Of a stretch of DNA of 35,566 nt, positions 24,010 through 31,607 are shown in pieces. Source of the stretch: Bryobacterales bacterium (lineage in GTDB: Bacteria; Acidobacteriota; Terriglobia; Bryobacterales; Bryobacteraceae). Position numbers and translations under genes: made by a program. Location of the stretch: contig PMKM01000030.1 in NCBI GenBank assembly GCA_003157745.1, positions 1,741 through 37,306 of the forward strand, given 5' to 3'. The notes under the pieces are model-generated. The model searched no databases. It was not told the origin of the DNA and worked only from the letters and a program-made list of their open reading frames with translations. The number at the start of each line of letters is the position of its first letter. Within the stretch, counting starts at the first letter, position 1.

Positions 24010-26448
24010 ATGCTCCCTTTGCACAAGGCTCTGGCGAGCCTGTTATTGTGCGCTACAGCACACGCCGGTGTGGTGGTCCTGCGCTCCGCGCAAGGTCTGC
24101 AATTCGTCGACGCAGCGTCCATCGCGATTAACGGCAAAGACAAAGCTATTGGTTTGGGTGACCAGCCAGTTACCGGCGGTCAGGTCTCCAAGCTTCCCTC
24201 GGTGCGCCTGGGCTGGACTCTGCTGAAGGACGCCGATTCGGGCGTCCTGCTGCAGTACGAGGATGGCAAGCCGGAGTATCTGCTTCCCGAAGGACTGCCC
24301 AAGAATGCGCCGGTCGACCCGGCGTCCATCTGGAAGACCGCCCGGATCGCCTACAGGCAGTCCGCCGCCGACAAGGCCGGCACCGAGATTTCGATCTCCA
24401 ACATGGTGGCCTTTCTCCCGAATGGCGTCGAAGATCTGGCCGCGCTCTGCACCGGTGCCCAGGCGCTCGAGTTCATCGGCGGCAAGGGCAAGACGTTTTC
24501 GACCCAGGTCGAACTGATGTCCGCCGCCGTGAAGGCCTATCCGGCCAATCCGGCGCTGGCTCCGCTCGAAAGGTACGTCGCGGAGGCCATGCGCAGCCGG
24601 TACGACATTTTCGAAAGCGGCGCGGGCGGCGTGGATGTGCTCAACCAGGGCCTGGAATTCGCCGCTTTGTCGCAGGCGGTGTACCCGAATTCCGCCGAGC
24701 AGGACAAGTTGCGCCAGCTTCTGCGCGTGCGGAAGGCGTGGATCGAGCGCCGGATCGCCGTGCAGAAGGCCTTCGCCGCGGCTGCCCAGTGGGACGCGTT
24801 TCTCCTCGGCGACCGCGACCTGGAGCGTTACCAGCGGGCCTTTCCCGAACTGGCCACCGATCATCGCCAGTCCTTGCAGGCGAGCCTCCAACTCCACGTG
24901 AAAACCGGTGCCGCGCGCCAGCGCGAAGGCGATTACGCTGCCGCCTATCGCGAGTTCCAACTGGCCAACCTACGTAAGCCATCCGATTCCGGCTTGCACG
25001 AACAGGCCATGCAGGCCTGGACCGAATATTCGCGCCGCAACGCCGCGGACCTGCAGTCCAAGCGCACCCATCTCGGCGCCGGCGCGCAGAGCGCGGTCGA
25101 GCGCGATCTCTATTTCGCCGATCAGAACAAGCTGGCCAGGAAGCTCGACGACGCCTTGAAGAACGTGCAGGATGCCGAAGCCGTGCTGCGGGCTTCCCTG
25201 CCCCCCTCGACTGTCAGCGACATGACCCTGAAGGTGTGGTACGCCGAAGCCGACATTCTGGCGGCGCAGGATCGCGCCGCCGAGGCCATGGCGGCGCTCG
25301 ACGCCTACGATCTACGTGCCGTCGACGAGGAGCGCGCTCCGGCCGATGCGCTGCGCAATCGGCTGCTGTTCAATCTCAATGCCGCATTGAAGAATTTGAA
25401 ATCCGGCATTCCCGCCGCCTGGTCCGACGGGAACTTCAATGCCGCCCGCCAAATGGCCGCGCGCGGCCTCAAGATGAGCGGCGACGATGCCGACTTGCTC
25501 TACTGCGCCGGCATGGTGGCGCTGATCGAGCGCGATCCCAAGGAGGGCCGCGACCTCCTCACGCGTTACCTCGAGGTCTCCGACACGCTCGATGCCAACC
25601 CCGAGCAGCGCGCGCTGGCCGGCCGCCTGCTCCGTTCCGCGGCGAATCCCTCTGTCGCCGCGGCGGGCGATCCTAACTGGCTTTCCGGCGAGAAGCTGCC
25701 CAAGGGCGTTTTCTATTCGCCCCTCAGTCTCGCCTTCCAGCCGCACATCGATCGCGTCGACGGATCCAACAAGTTTCACCTCGCTTTCGACTGGGATGGC
25801 GAACGCCTGCGGTCGATCACTCCCGGTTTTGAGAACGCCGCGCATGCGACCGGCGAGAAGAAGGTTTCCTTCGGTTATGAAGACCGCGTGCCGCAAGTGG
25901 TGTGGGCCGGCGATGGCGATCAAGCCCGCCCCACTCCTTCCGCCGATCCCGATGAAGCCTACAAGCGCGCGAGCGTTCTGCCGCTCAATAGCCCGCTCGT
26001 CGATCCCGTCGCCATCCAGCGGGCGACTGGAAAGAACGTCGCCATGGTCGTCGCCGGCAATCCGTTCTTGAATCCCTTCGTGTGGGAGAAGCTCTACTAC
26101 TTCCGCGTCGTTTATGACGATAGCGGCCGCATCGCCCGCGCCCAGCAATTGAGCGGCCCGCAGGGCGCCCCCGCCGAACAGACCCTCGAATTCGAATGGA
26201 ACGGCATGCAACTGACCGCCATTCACGGCTACCTCGGGAAGACCGCCAACTACGTGCGCAGCCTGCAATATCAGGACGGCCGGCTTGTGTCGGAAGAGAT
26301 TCAGGGCCAGGGCAAGCCATCTCACATCAAGTACAATTACGCGGGCGACCGGCTGATGACCGCGGAGGCGGCCGTCGATCCAACTCTCGATAATCGCAGC
26401 CGCAAGGTGGCGTTTGTCGGGAACTCACCCTCCACACTGGTGAAATAA
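24010..26448 (+). CDS. Large exported protein, helical repeats plus beta-rich tail, unknown function
   Basis: An 812-residue protein whose family I do not recognise. A signal peptide (LASLLLCATAHAG) predicts export. Residues about 150-580 are mostly amphipathic helices with TPR-like pieces, such as ARQREGDYAAAYREFQLANL near 305 and DGNFNAARQMAARGLKMSGD near 480. The last 250 residues are beta-rich: FHLAFDWDGERLRSITPG, LEFEWNGMQLTAIHGYLG, VRSLQYQDGRLVSEEIQGQ and IKYNYAGDRLMTAEA, a repeated 'y.y....l......' pattern like YD/RHS repeats. No catalytic motif is seen. It opens a three-gene unit; its stop overlaps the start of the caspase-like gene by 1 nt. A scaffold or binding role is only inference. 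Confidence 0.8.
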   Translation: MLPLHKALASLLLCATAHAGVVVLRSAQGLQFVDAASIAINGKDKAIGLGDQPVTGGQVSKLPSVRLGWTLLKDADSGVLLQYEDGKPEYLLPEGLPKNAPVDPASIWKTARIAYRQSAADKAGTEISISNMVAFLPNGVEDLAALCTGAQALEFIGGKGKTFSTQVELMSAAVKAYPANPALAPLERYVAEAMRSRYDIFESGAGGVDVLNQGLEFAALSQAVYPNSAEQDKLRQLLRVRKAWIERRIAVQKAFAAAAQWDAFLLGDRDLERYQRAFPELATDHRQSLQASLQLHVKTGAARQREGDYAAAYREFQLANLRKPSDSGLHEQAMQAWTEYSRRNAADLQSKRTHLGAGAQSAVERDLYFADQNKLARKLDDALKNVQDAEAVLRASLPPSTVSDMTLKVWYAEADILAAQDRAAEAMAALDAYDLRAVDEERAPADALRNRLLFNLNAALKNLKSGIPAAWSDGNFNAARQMAARGLKMSGDDADLLYCAGMVALIERDPKEGRDLLTRYLEVSDTLDANPEQRALAGRLLRSAANPSVAAAGDPNWLSGEKLPKGVFYSPLSLAFQPHIDRVDGSNKFHLAFDWDGERLRSITPGFENAAHATGEKKVSFGYEDRVPQVVWAGDGDQARPTPSADPDEAYKRASVLPLNSPLVDPVAIQRATGKNVAMVVAGNPFLNPFVWEKLYYFRVVYDDSGRIARAQQLSGPQGAPAEQTLEFEWNGMQLTAIHGYLGKTANYVRSLQYQDGRLVSEEIQGQGKPSHIKYNYAGDRLMTAEAAVDPTLDNRSRKVAFVGNSPSTLVK

Positions 26449-28205
26449 TGCGAATCGTTCTCTCCGCCCTGTTGCTGGCCGCGTTGTCGAGCGCGCTCGT
26501 CGCGCAGGATACCGGCAAGCGCGTGGCGCTCGTCATCGGCAACGACGCCTACACGATCAGTCCGCTCAAGAATGCGGTTAACGACGCACGCGCCATGGAC
26601 CAGGCGCTGCGCACCGCCGGCTTCCAGACCATTCTTCTCGAGAACGCCCGCAAAGCCGACATGGATCGCGTCATCGGCGAGTTCCTCGACAAGCTCGGTC
26701 CCGACGACACGGCGCTGTTCTACTATGCCGGCCACGGCGTGCAAATCGAAAACGAGAACTTCCTGGTGCCCGTCGATTTTCCCCAGGTCGCTACCATCTC
26801 CGCCGCCAAGTTCGCCTGTATGTCCATGGCGCAGATCTTCGACGAGTTGAAACGCAAGCGCGCCAAGCGGAATATCGTGATTCTGGACGCCTGCCGCAGC
26901 AATCCGGTCGCTGCCAAGTATTCGCTCGAAGCCGGTCTCGCCAAACCGCAGGACGCGCCGAAGGAAGTTTTCCTCGCCTTCTCGACCGGGCCCGGCCAGA
27001 CCGCCACCGATAATCCCAATGGCCGCAATAGTTGGTTCACCGAAACGCTGGCCGATTACATTTCGCAGGCCGGCCTCACCGTCGAAATCAACGAGCTCCT
27101 GACCCGCGTCAAGAAGCGCGTGTCCGATGCCACCGAAGGCCGCCAAACGCCCTGGACCACGTCCAACCTTACAGCGAGCTTCTACTTCCACCAGCCCCTC
27201 AACGCCGGCGCCGAGAACGACTCCACGCTTACCGAGAAGTGGATGGAGGACGCCCGCGTGCGCGAGCGGCGCGAAGAGTGGAACGAGGCTATCGACCTGG
27301 TCAATCAGGTCGTGCAAAAGGACACGGCCCAGGTGCTGGCGCAGGGCAAACCCGGCGACGCCCTCGCGGAGTTTGCCAGGAAGAAGCTCTCCTACCTCGC
27401 CGCTCGCAAGCTGGCCCAGGTGCGTTTCGATGCCGGCGATTACGCCGCCGCGGCTGGCGCCGACGAACAGGCTCTTGCATTGGACCCGTTCGCGACCGAC
27501 GCCGCCTTGCAGGGTGCCGACAGTTACCTGCTTGCCGATCGCCTGCCGGAAGCCGTCGCGCTCCTCAAAGCCATTCGCCTGCGCGGAACGTCCGATGTTG
27601 TCCATGCCGCCGAGCTGATGCTGAAACAACTCGCCGCCGTTTCTCCCGACGCCGCCAAAGAAGCCCAGGCCGCGCCGCCCCAGCCGCCGCCCATCGAGGA
27701 GCTTTTCAGCGCCGTGCATTTCGGCGTTCCCGATTGGAATGCCGGGCGCCAGCACGTGCAGACGGCATCGGTCGACATCACCCGCTGGACCCGCGATCTG
27801 AAGATGGAGGTTCCCATGCCGGTGCTGCTCGCCACGGCCCTGGTCGCGCCGCCGCCCGCCGCCACCACCGCGCAGACTGCCGCGACGCCCGATCAGGCGG
27901 CCGGCGCGCAGGTCGCTGCCGTATCGAACGCCATCTTTCACGTCGAGGTGGTTCCCACCGCCGAAACCAGGAATCTGCGGCTTCGCCCCGATGAACCAGG
28001 CGAGTTTGGCTACGTCCAGTTTGAGGGCCCCGATGGCGTTGCCCCCGTGATGTTCGAAGGCCAACTGCTGGTGCTTCCGGCCAAGCTCAAACTCCCCGCC
28101 GGGAAGTATGAAATCCGCACCGTGGACCAGGGCAAAGTGGTCGGCCAGCAGGATCTGGATGTCGCGCCACTTTCGACCCAGACATTCCAGGTGAAGCGCC
28201 CATGA
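26448..28205 (+). CDS. Exported caspase-fold (peptidase C14) protein with TPR-like repeats
   Basis: A 585-residue protein with a signal peptide (VLSALLLAALSSALVAQ) and a complete caspase-like domain at about 24-235. It begins RVALVIGNDAY with NAVNDARAMDQALRTAGF. It then has the catalytic histidine His96 in FYYAGHGVQ and catalytic cysteine Cys149 in IVILDACRSNP. A-F-S-T-G-P-G-Q-T-A and N-S-W-F-T-E-T-L complete the fold. Residues about 245-400 are TPR-like (DAGDYAAAAGADEQALALDP). A proline/alanine-rich linker near 460-480 leads to a beta domain (FGYVQFEGP, LKLPAGKYEIRTVDQGKVV) resembling PEGA-like domains. Cleavage specificity, probably after a basic residue as in metacaspases, cannot be read. 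Export places it outside the cytoplasm, unlike most bacterial defence caspases. Confidence 0.9.
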   Translation: MRIVLSALLLAALSSALVAQDTGKRVALVIGNDAYTISPLKNAVNDARAMDQALRTAGFQTILLENARKADMDRVIGEFLDKLGPDDTALFYYAGHGVQIENENFLVPVDFPQVATISAAKFACMSMAQIFDELKRKRAKRNIVILDACRSNPVAAKYSLEAGLAKPQDAPKEVFLAFSTGPGQTATDNPNGRNSWFTETLADYISQAGLTVEINELLTRVKKRVSDATEGRQTPWTTSNLTASFYFHQPLNAGAENDSTLTEKWMEDARVRERREEWNEAIDLVNQVVQKDTAQVLAQGKPGDALAEFARKKLSYLAARKLAQVRFDAGDYAAAAGADEQALALDPFATDAALQGADSYLLADRLPEAVALLKAIRLRGTSDVVHAAELMLKQLAAVSPDAAKEAQAAPPQPPPIEELFSAVHFGVPDWNAGRQHVQTASVDITRWTRDLKMEVPMPVLLATALVAPPPAATTAQTAATPDQAAGAQVAAVSNAIFHVEVVPTAETRNLRLRPDEPGEFGYVQFEGPDGVAPVMFEGQLLVLPAKLKLPAGKYEIRTVDQGKVVGQQDLDVAPLSTQTFQVKRP

Positions 28206-29389
28206 GAACCCTCGCTCTTTCGCTGCTGCTGGCGGTTTCGGCCGGCGCGGCCAACTGGACCGACCGCCAGGAATACGACCTCGCGTTGAACGTCCGCGCC
28301 GAGATCTCGCCGCAGAAGCGGATCGAGTCGCTCGACCGCTGGAAGAGCGCCTATCCCAAGAGCGAATTCGCGCCGGTCCGCCAGGAGTTGTACCTGGCGG
28401 CTTATCAAGCCCTCGGAGACAATCCGCACACATTCAGCGCCGCCGGCGACTTGCTCGCCGTCCAACCCGACAACCTGGTGGGTGCGTATTGGTTCACCCT
28501 GCTGCTGCCGGAAGCGAAATCCGCCTCGCCCGAGCAACTGGCGCTCGGCGAGAAAGCTGCCCAACGGTTGGTTCCCGGCGCCTGGCCGGATTCGAGCGTC
28601 GTTCTGATTGGGCACCGCGCCCTCGGCTGGATTCACTGGCAGCGCGGCGAATACGCGCCGGCCGAAGCGGAATTCCTCGAGTGCCTGAAGGTGGATCCCG
28701 CCGACGCCGAAATCTCCGCCTGGTTGGGCACCGTGCTCGCGCTCGCCGGGCAGCCGGACCAGCGCGTGCCGGCGCTGTGGCAGCTTGCCCGCGCCGCGTC
28801 CTACCGCGATTCGGGTGCTCTGTCCGACGGCCTTCGCCGACAGTACGGCGAGGTTCTCGATCGCCTATACACCGCCTACCATGGCGACGCGAGCGGTCTC
28901 GATCAACTGCGCGCCGCCGCCGCGGCAGCGCCGTTTCCGCCGGATAAGTTCGACATCGAATCGGTGGCCGCCGCCGCCCTCCGCCGGCAGGACGAGGCGC
29001 TCACCCGCATCAACCCGCAACTGGCCGCCTGGGTGCGCATTCGCCAGAACCTGGAGGCTCCCGAAGGCGACAAGTATTTCGCAGACACCCTCCACAACAA
29101 CCCGCTTCCCAAGTTGAAAGGCACGCTCATCAAAGCCGAACCCAAAGGCAATCCGAGCGAATTGACGATTGGCCTCATCGATCCGGCCCAGGCCGAGATC
29201 GTGCTCAAGCTCTCGACCGCGCTTCCCAACGACGCCCCGCCGGGTACCGTCGTCGAATTCGAGGGCACCGCCGATGCCGTCGTCAGGAGCCCGTTCGCAT
29301 TGACGGCCGTTTCCGATCCGTCGAAGATCTCCGGCTGGCCCGCCGCGCCGCCGCCCGCGCACCCGGTTCACAAGCCCACTCACAAGTAG
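28202..29389 (+). CDS. Exported TPR-like protein, third gene of the caspase operon
   Basis: A 395-residue protein with a short signal peptide (LALSLLLAVSAGAANW). Residues about 20-300 are helical repeats; the clearest TPR is GHRALGWIHWQRGEYAPAEA followed by EFLECLKVDPADAE and AWLGTVLALAG. The C-terminal 100 residues form a small beta domain (KLKGTLIKAEPKG, ELTIGLIDP, EIVLKLSTALP, GTVVEFEGTADAVV) and a proline/histidine-rich tail. The ATG overlaps the caspase-like stop by 4 nt (ATGA), so translation is probably coupled. No enzymatic motif is seen; a partner or substrate-presenting role is inference. I cannot name a family beyond TPR-like. Confidence 0.8.
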   Translation: MRTLALSLLLAVSAGAANWTDRQEYDLALNVRAEISPQKRIESLDRWKSAYPKSEFAPVRQELYLAAYQALGDNPHTFSAAGDLLAVQPDNLVGAYWFTLLLPEAKSASPEQLALGEKAAQRLVPGAWPDSSVVLIGHRALGWIHWQRGEYAPAEAEFLECLKVDPADAEISAWLGTVLALAGQPDQRVPALWQLARAASYRDSGALSDGLRRQYGEVLDRLYTAYHGDASGLDQLRAAAAAAPFPPDKFDIESVAAAALRRQDEALTRINPQLAAWVRIRQNLEAPEGDKYFADTLHNNPLPKLKGTLIKAEPKGNPSELTIGLIDPAQAEIVLKLSTALPNDAPPGTVVEFEGTADAVVRSPFALTAVSDPSKISGWPAAPPPAHPVHKPTHK

Positions 29390-29478
29390 CTCTTCGACCG
29401 CGCGATTCGGTTCAATTGAAAAACCGCTTCCTTTGGGCGCGGCTCCGATCGGAGTTCGGGCTGCCGGCACGGAGCCGC
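29387..29478. repeat. Post-stop intergenic element, copy 2
   Basis: Starting at the stop codon of the third caspase-operon gene, 24 nt match 9709-9732 at 22 positions. Downstream, arms GCGGCTCCG (29439-29447) and CGGAGCCGC (29470-29478) repeat those of copy 1, here with a longer, partly self-complementary loop. The position suggests a 3'-end element. Confidence 0.6.
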
Positions 29479-29602
29479 GACCGTGACGGAGTCGCCGTGG
29501 CCCTGCGGGCCATCGATAGCAGCCGGTAACGAGAGTGTTTGAGCCCACCCCCGCGCGGCGCACGACCCGGTCCTGCGATAATAGCGGCGTCACCGGTTCG
29601 AC

Positions 29603-30991
29603 ATGCAAAAATACGACCTCATCGTCATCGGCTCCGGTCCGGCGGGACAGCGGGCCGCGATTCAAGGCGCCAAGTGCGGGCGCAACGTGGTGGTGATCGA
29701 GCGGCGCGAGATCGTCGGCGGCGCTTGCGTCAACACCGGAACCATTCCCAGCAAGACCATCCGCGAGGCCGTGCTGCACCTCTCCGGGTATCAATACCAG
29801 GGCATCTACGGCATCAATTACCACGTCAAAGAGAAGATCGCCATCGCCGATCTCGGCTTCCGCGTCAATCAGGTGATCAAGACCGAAGTGGACGTCACCC
29901 AGGCGCAGCTCGCGCGCAATGGCGTCGAGGTGATCTACGCGCGCGCTTCGTTCCTCGACCCGACGCACATCCGGGTGCAAAACGCGCGCGGACAGTCGGA
30001 CCTGGAGGCGCCGCTGATTCTGATTGCCACCGGCACCAAGCCCGCTTCGTCGCCTGCCGTGCCCATCAATGGCCGCAACATTATCAACAGCGACCAGATC
30101 CTCGACATGCCGGAGATTCCGAAGACCTTCATCGTGGTCGGCGGCGGCGTGATCGGCGTCGAGTACACGTGCATGTTCGCGATCCTCGGCGCACGTGTGA
30201 TCCTGGTCGAGAAGCGGCCGCGGCTGCTCGAATTCGCCGACCAGGAGATGGTGGAAGCGCTCTCCTACAACCTGCGCGACCACCGCGTGACGATGCGGTT
30301 GAACGAGGAAGTGGCCAGCGTGGAGGAGTCGCCGGACGGCGGCGTAGTGGCCAATTTGAAAAGCAACAAGCGCGTCGCCGGCGACGCGCTGCTCTACGCC
30401 GTGGGCCGCCAGGGCAACGTGCACGATTTGAATCTGCCCGCCGCCGGTCTCGATGCCGACGAGCGCGGACGCATCGCCGTCGACGAGAACTATCGCACCA
30501 AGGTGCCCAACATTTATGCCGCCGGCGACGTGATCGGCTTTCCCAGCCTGGCTTCGGTTTCGATGGAGCAGGGCCGCATCGCCGCCGCGCGCGCCTTCGG
30601 GCTCGCCATCGAATCCAATCGCGCCAATTACCCCTACGGCATTTACACCATCCCGGAGATTTCCTTCATCGGCAAGACCGAAGAGCAGTTGACGAAGGAG
30701 GATGTGCCGTACGAAGTGGGCCTCGCCTATTATCGCGAGACCGCGCGCGGGCAGATTCGCGGCGATACCACGGGGCGGCTCAAGCTGATCTTCCATCGCG
30801 AAACGCGCGAACTGCTGGGCATCCACATCATCGGCGAAGGCGCCAGCGAGCTGTTGCACATCGGCCAGGCCGTGATGATCCTGAAGGGCACCGTCAACTA
30901 CTTCGTCGATACCGTGTTCAACTACCCGACCCTGGCCGAGTGCTATAAGATGGCCGCCTTTAACGGCATCAACAAACTGACGCGGGTTTGA
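29603..30991 (+). CDS. sthA: Soluble (Si-specific) NAD(P)+ transhydrogenase
   Basis: This cytoplasmic flavoprotein interconverts NADPH/NAD+ and NADP+/NADH. The 462-residue protein has the N-terminal FAD-binding VIGSGPAGQRAAIQG and a second dinucleotide fold FIVVGGGVIGVEYTCMFAILG. It also has NIYAAGDVIGFPSLASVSMEQGR near the FAD ribityl site and the C-terminal dimerisation domain (LLGIHIIGEGASELLHIGQ). At the disulfide site it reads ACVNTGTIPSKTIREAVLH, with Cys42 but Thr47 in place of the second redox cysteine. That separates SthA from lipoamide dehydrogenase and glutathione reductase. Convergent with the DUF192 gene. Confidence 0.94.
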   Translation: MQKYDLIVIGSGPAGQRAAIQGAKCGRNVVVIERREIVGGACVNTGTIPSKTIREAVLHLSGYQYQGIYGINYHVKEKIAIADLGFRVNQVIKTEVDVTQAQLARNGVEVIYARASFLDPTHIRVQNARGQSDLEAPLILIATGTKPASSPAVPINGRNIINSDQILDMPEIPKTFIVVGGGVIGVEYTCMFAILGARVILVEKRPRLLEFADQEMVEALSYNLRDHRVTMRLNEEVASVEESPDGGVVANLKSNKRVAGDALLYAVGRQGNVHDLNLPAAGLDADERGRIAVDENYRTKVPNIYAAGDVIGFPSLASVSMEQGRIAAARAFGLAIESNRANYPYGIYTIPEISFIGKTEEQLTKEDVPYEVGLAYYRETARGQIRGDTTGRLKLIFHRETRELLGIHIIGEGASELLHIGQAVMILKGTVNYFVDTVFNYPTLAECYKMAAFNGINKLTRV

Positions 30992-31023
30992 ACGGGCTCG
31001 GCGCCCGACGGCGGCGCGTGGAC

Positions 31024-31368
31024 TTATTCGAACAACAACTGGTCGCCAACTTCGGTTCCCGTCGGCGCTACACTGCCGGCCGGCAGCTCCAGCACGGAGT
31101 GGGCGACCAGGCAGGCGCTCGCCCGCCACGGCCGGACGGCATGGCACACCTTGCGCACCCGCCGCCGCTTGTCCAGATACACCAGGTCAATCGCGAACTT
31201 CATGAAGAAGGTGTGGACGGATTGGCAGGGGATAATCCAGAGTCCCTCGCCCGCCTTCAGACTTGTATGTTTGAGCAGGCCGACGTTACGCGTGGGACTG
31301 GTATCGGCTACCGTCACGGCGTCACCCAGAACTTCGCCGCGGCTCTCGTTGCGTACCTTGACTCTCAA
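31024..31368 (-). CDS. DUF192 family protein
   Basis: A 114-residue protein matching DUF192: VTVADTSPTRNVGLLKH corresponds to the conserved 'v.va.t...r..GLm....l', EGLWIIPCQSVHTFFMKFAIDLVYLDKRRRV to the strongest family block ('G..f.f......fwMkn....LdvvfiD....V'), and VLELPAGSV to the C-terminal strand. Most members have a signal peptide; this one has none, so it is probably cytoplasmic. The biochemical role of the family is not established. It lies 32 nt from the convergent sthA stop, and its upstream region is shared with the divergent gene at 31608. Confidence 0.88.
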   Translation of the reverse strand: MRVKVRNESRGEVLGDAVTVADTSPTRNVGLLKHTSLKAGEGLWIIPCQSVHTFFMKFAIDLVYLDKRRRVRKVCHAVRPWRASACLVAHSVLELPAGSVAPTGTEVGDQLLFE

Positions 31369-31478
31369 CCGTCACGAATATAGCACGCTCGCCGCCGTAC
31401 CCGCTCAACGGGATTGCCGGTCACCAGCGGTGGACAAAATCCGATGGGAGCGCAAGTCCCTGTTTTGCCTTGGCTTAG

Positions 31479-31500
31479 CCGCGCGAACGCGAACGCGCGG
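31479..31500. repeat. GC-rich hairpin in the DUF192/31608 divergent region
   Basis: Seven-bp arms CCGCGCG (31479-31485) and CGCGCGG (31494-31500) enclose an 8-nt loop. A second small stem GCGTCC / GGACGC follows closer to the 31608 gene. Together they could form structured leader RNA, but no known riboswitch consensus is matched. Confidence 0.4.
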
Positions 31501-31607
31501 ACGCGGCCGTGGAGAAGCCTCGTGGCTAGACTGAAATCGGCAGGAGGGTTTCCCCTTCCACTCGCGTCCCGACGGACGCGCAGCCGCTCGTCTCGCCCGG
31601 AGGTTTC

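Noticed and set aside
26337..28433. 698-aa open frame opposite the caspase-like gene
   Set aside because: Mirror of the coding pattern of the plus-strand gene, Gly/Arg/Val-rich, no recognisable domain.
28865..31147. 760-aa open frame opposite sthA and the TPR gene
   Set aside because: Runs through two certain genes and their intergenic repeat; composition is that of a shadow frame.
31369..31607. Cyclic di-GMP or other known riboswitch
   Set aside because: Hairpins are present, but none of the conserved core sequences I know are matched.
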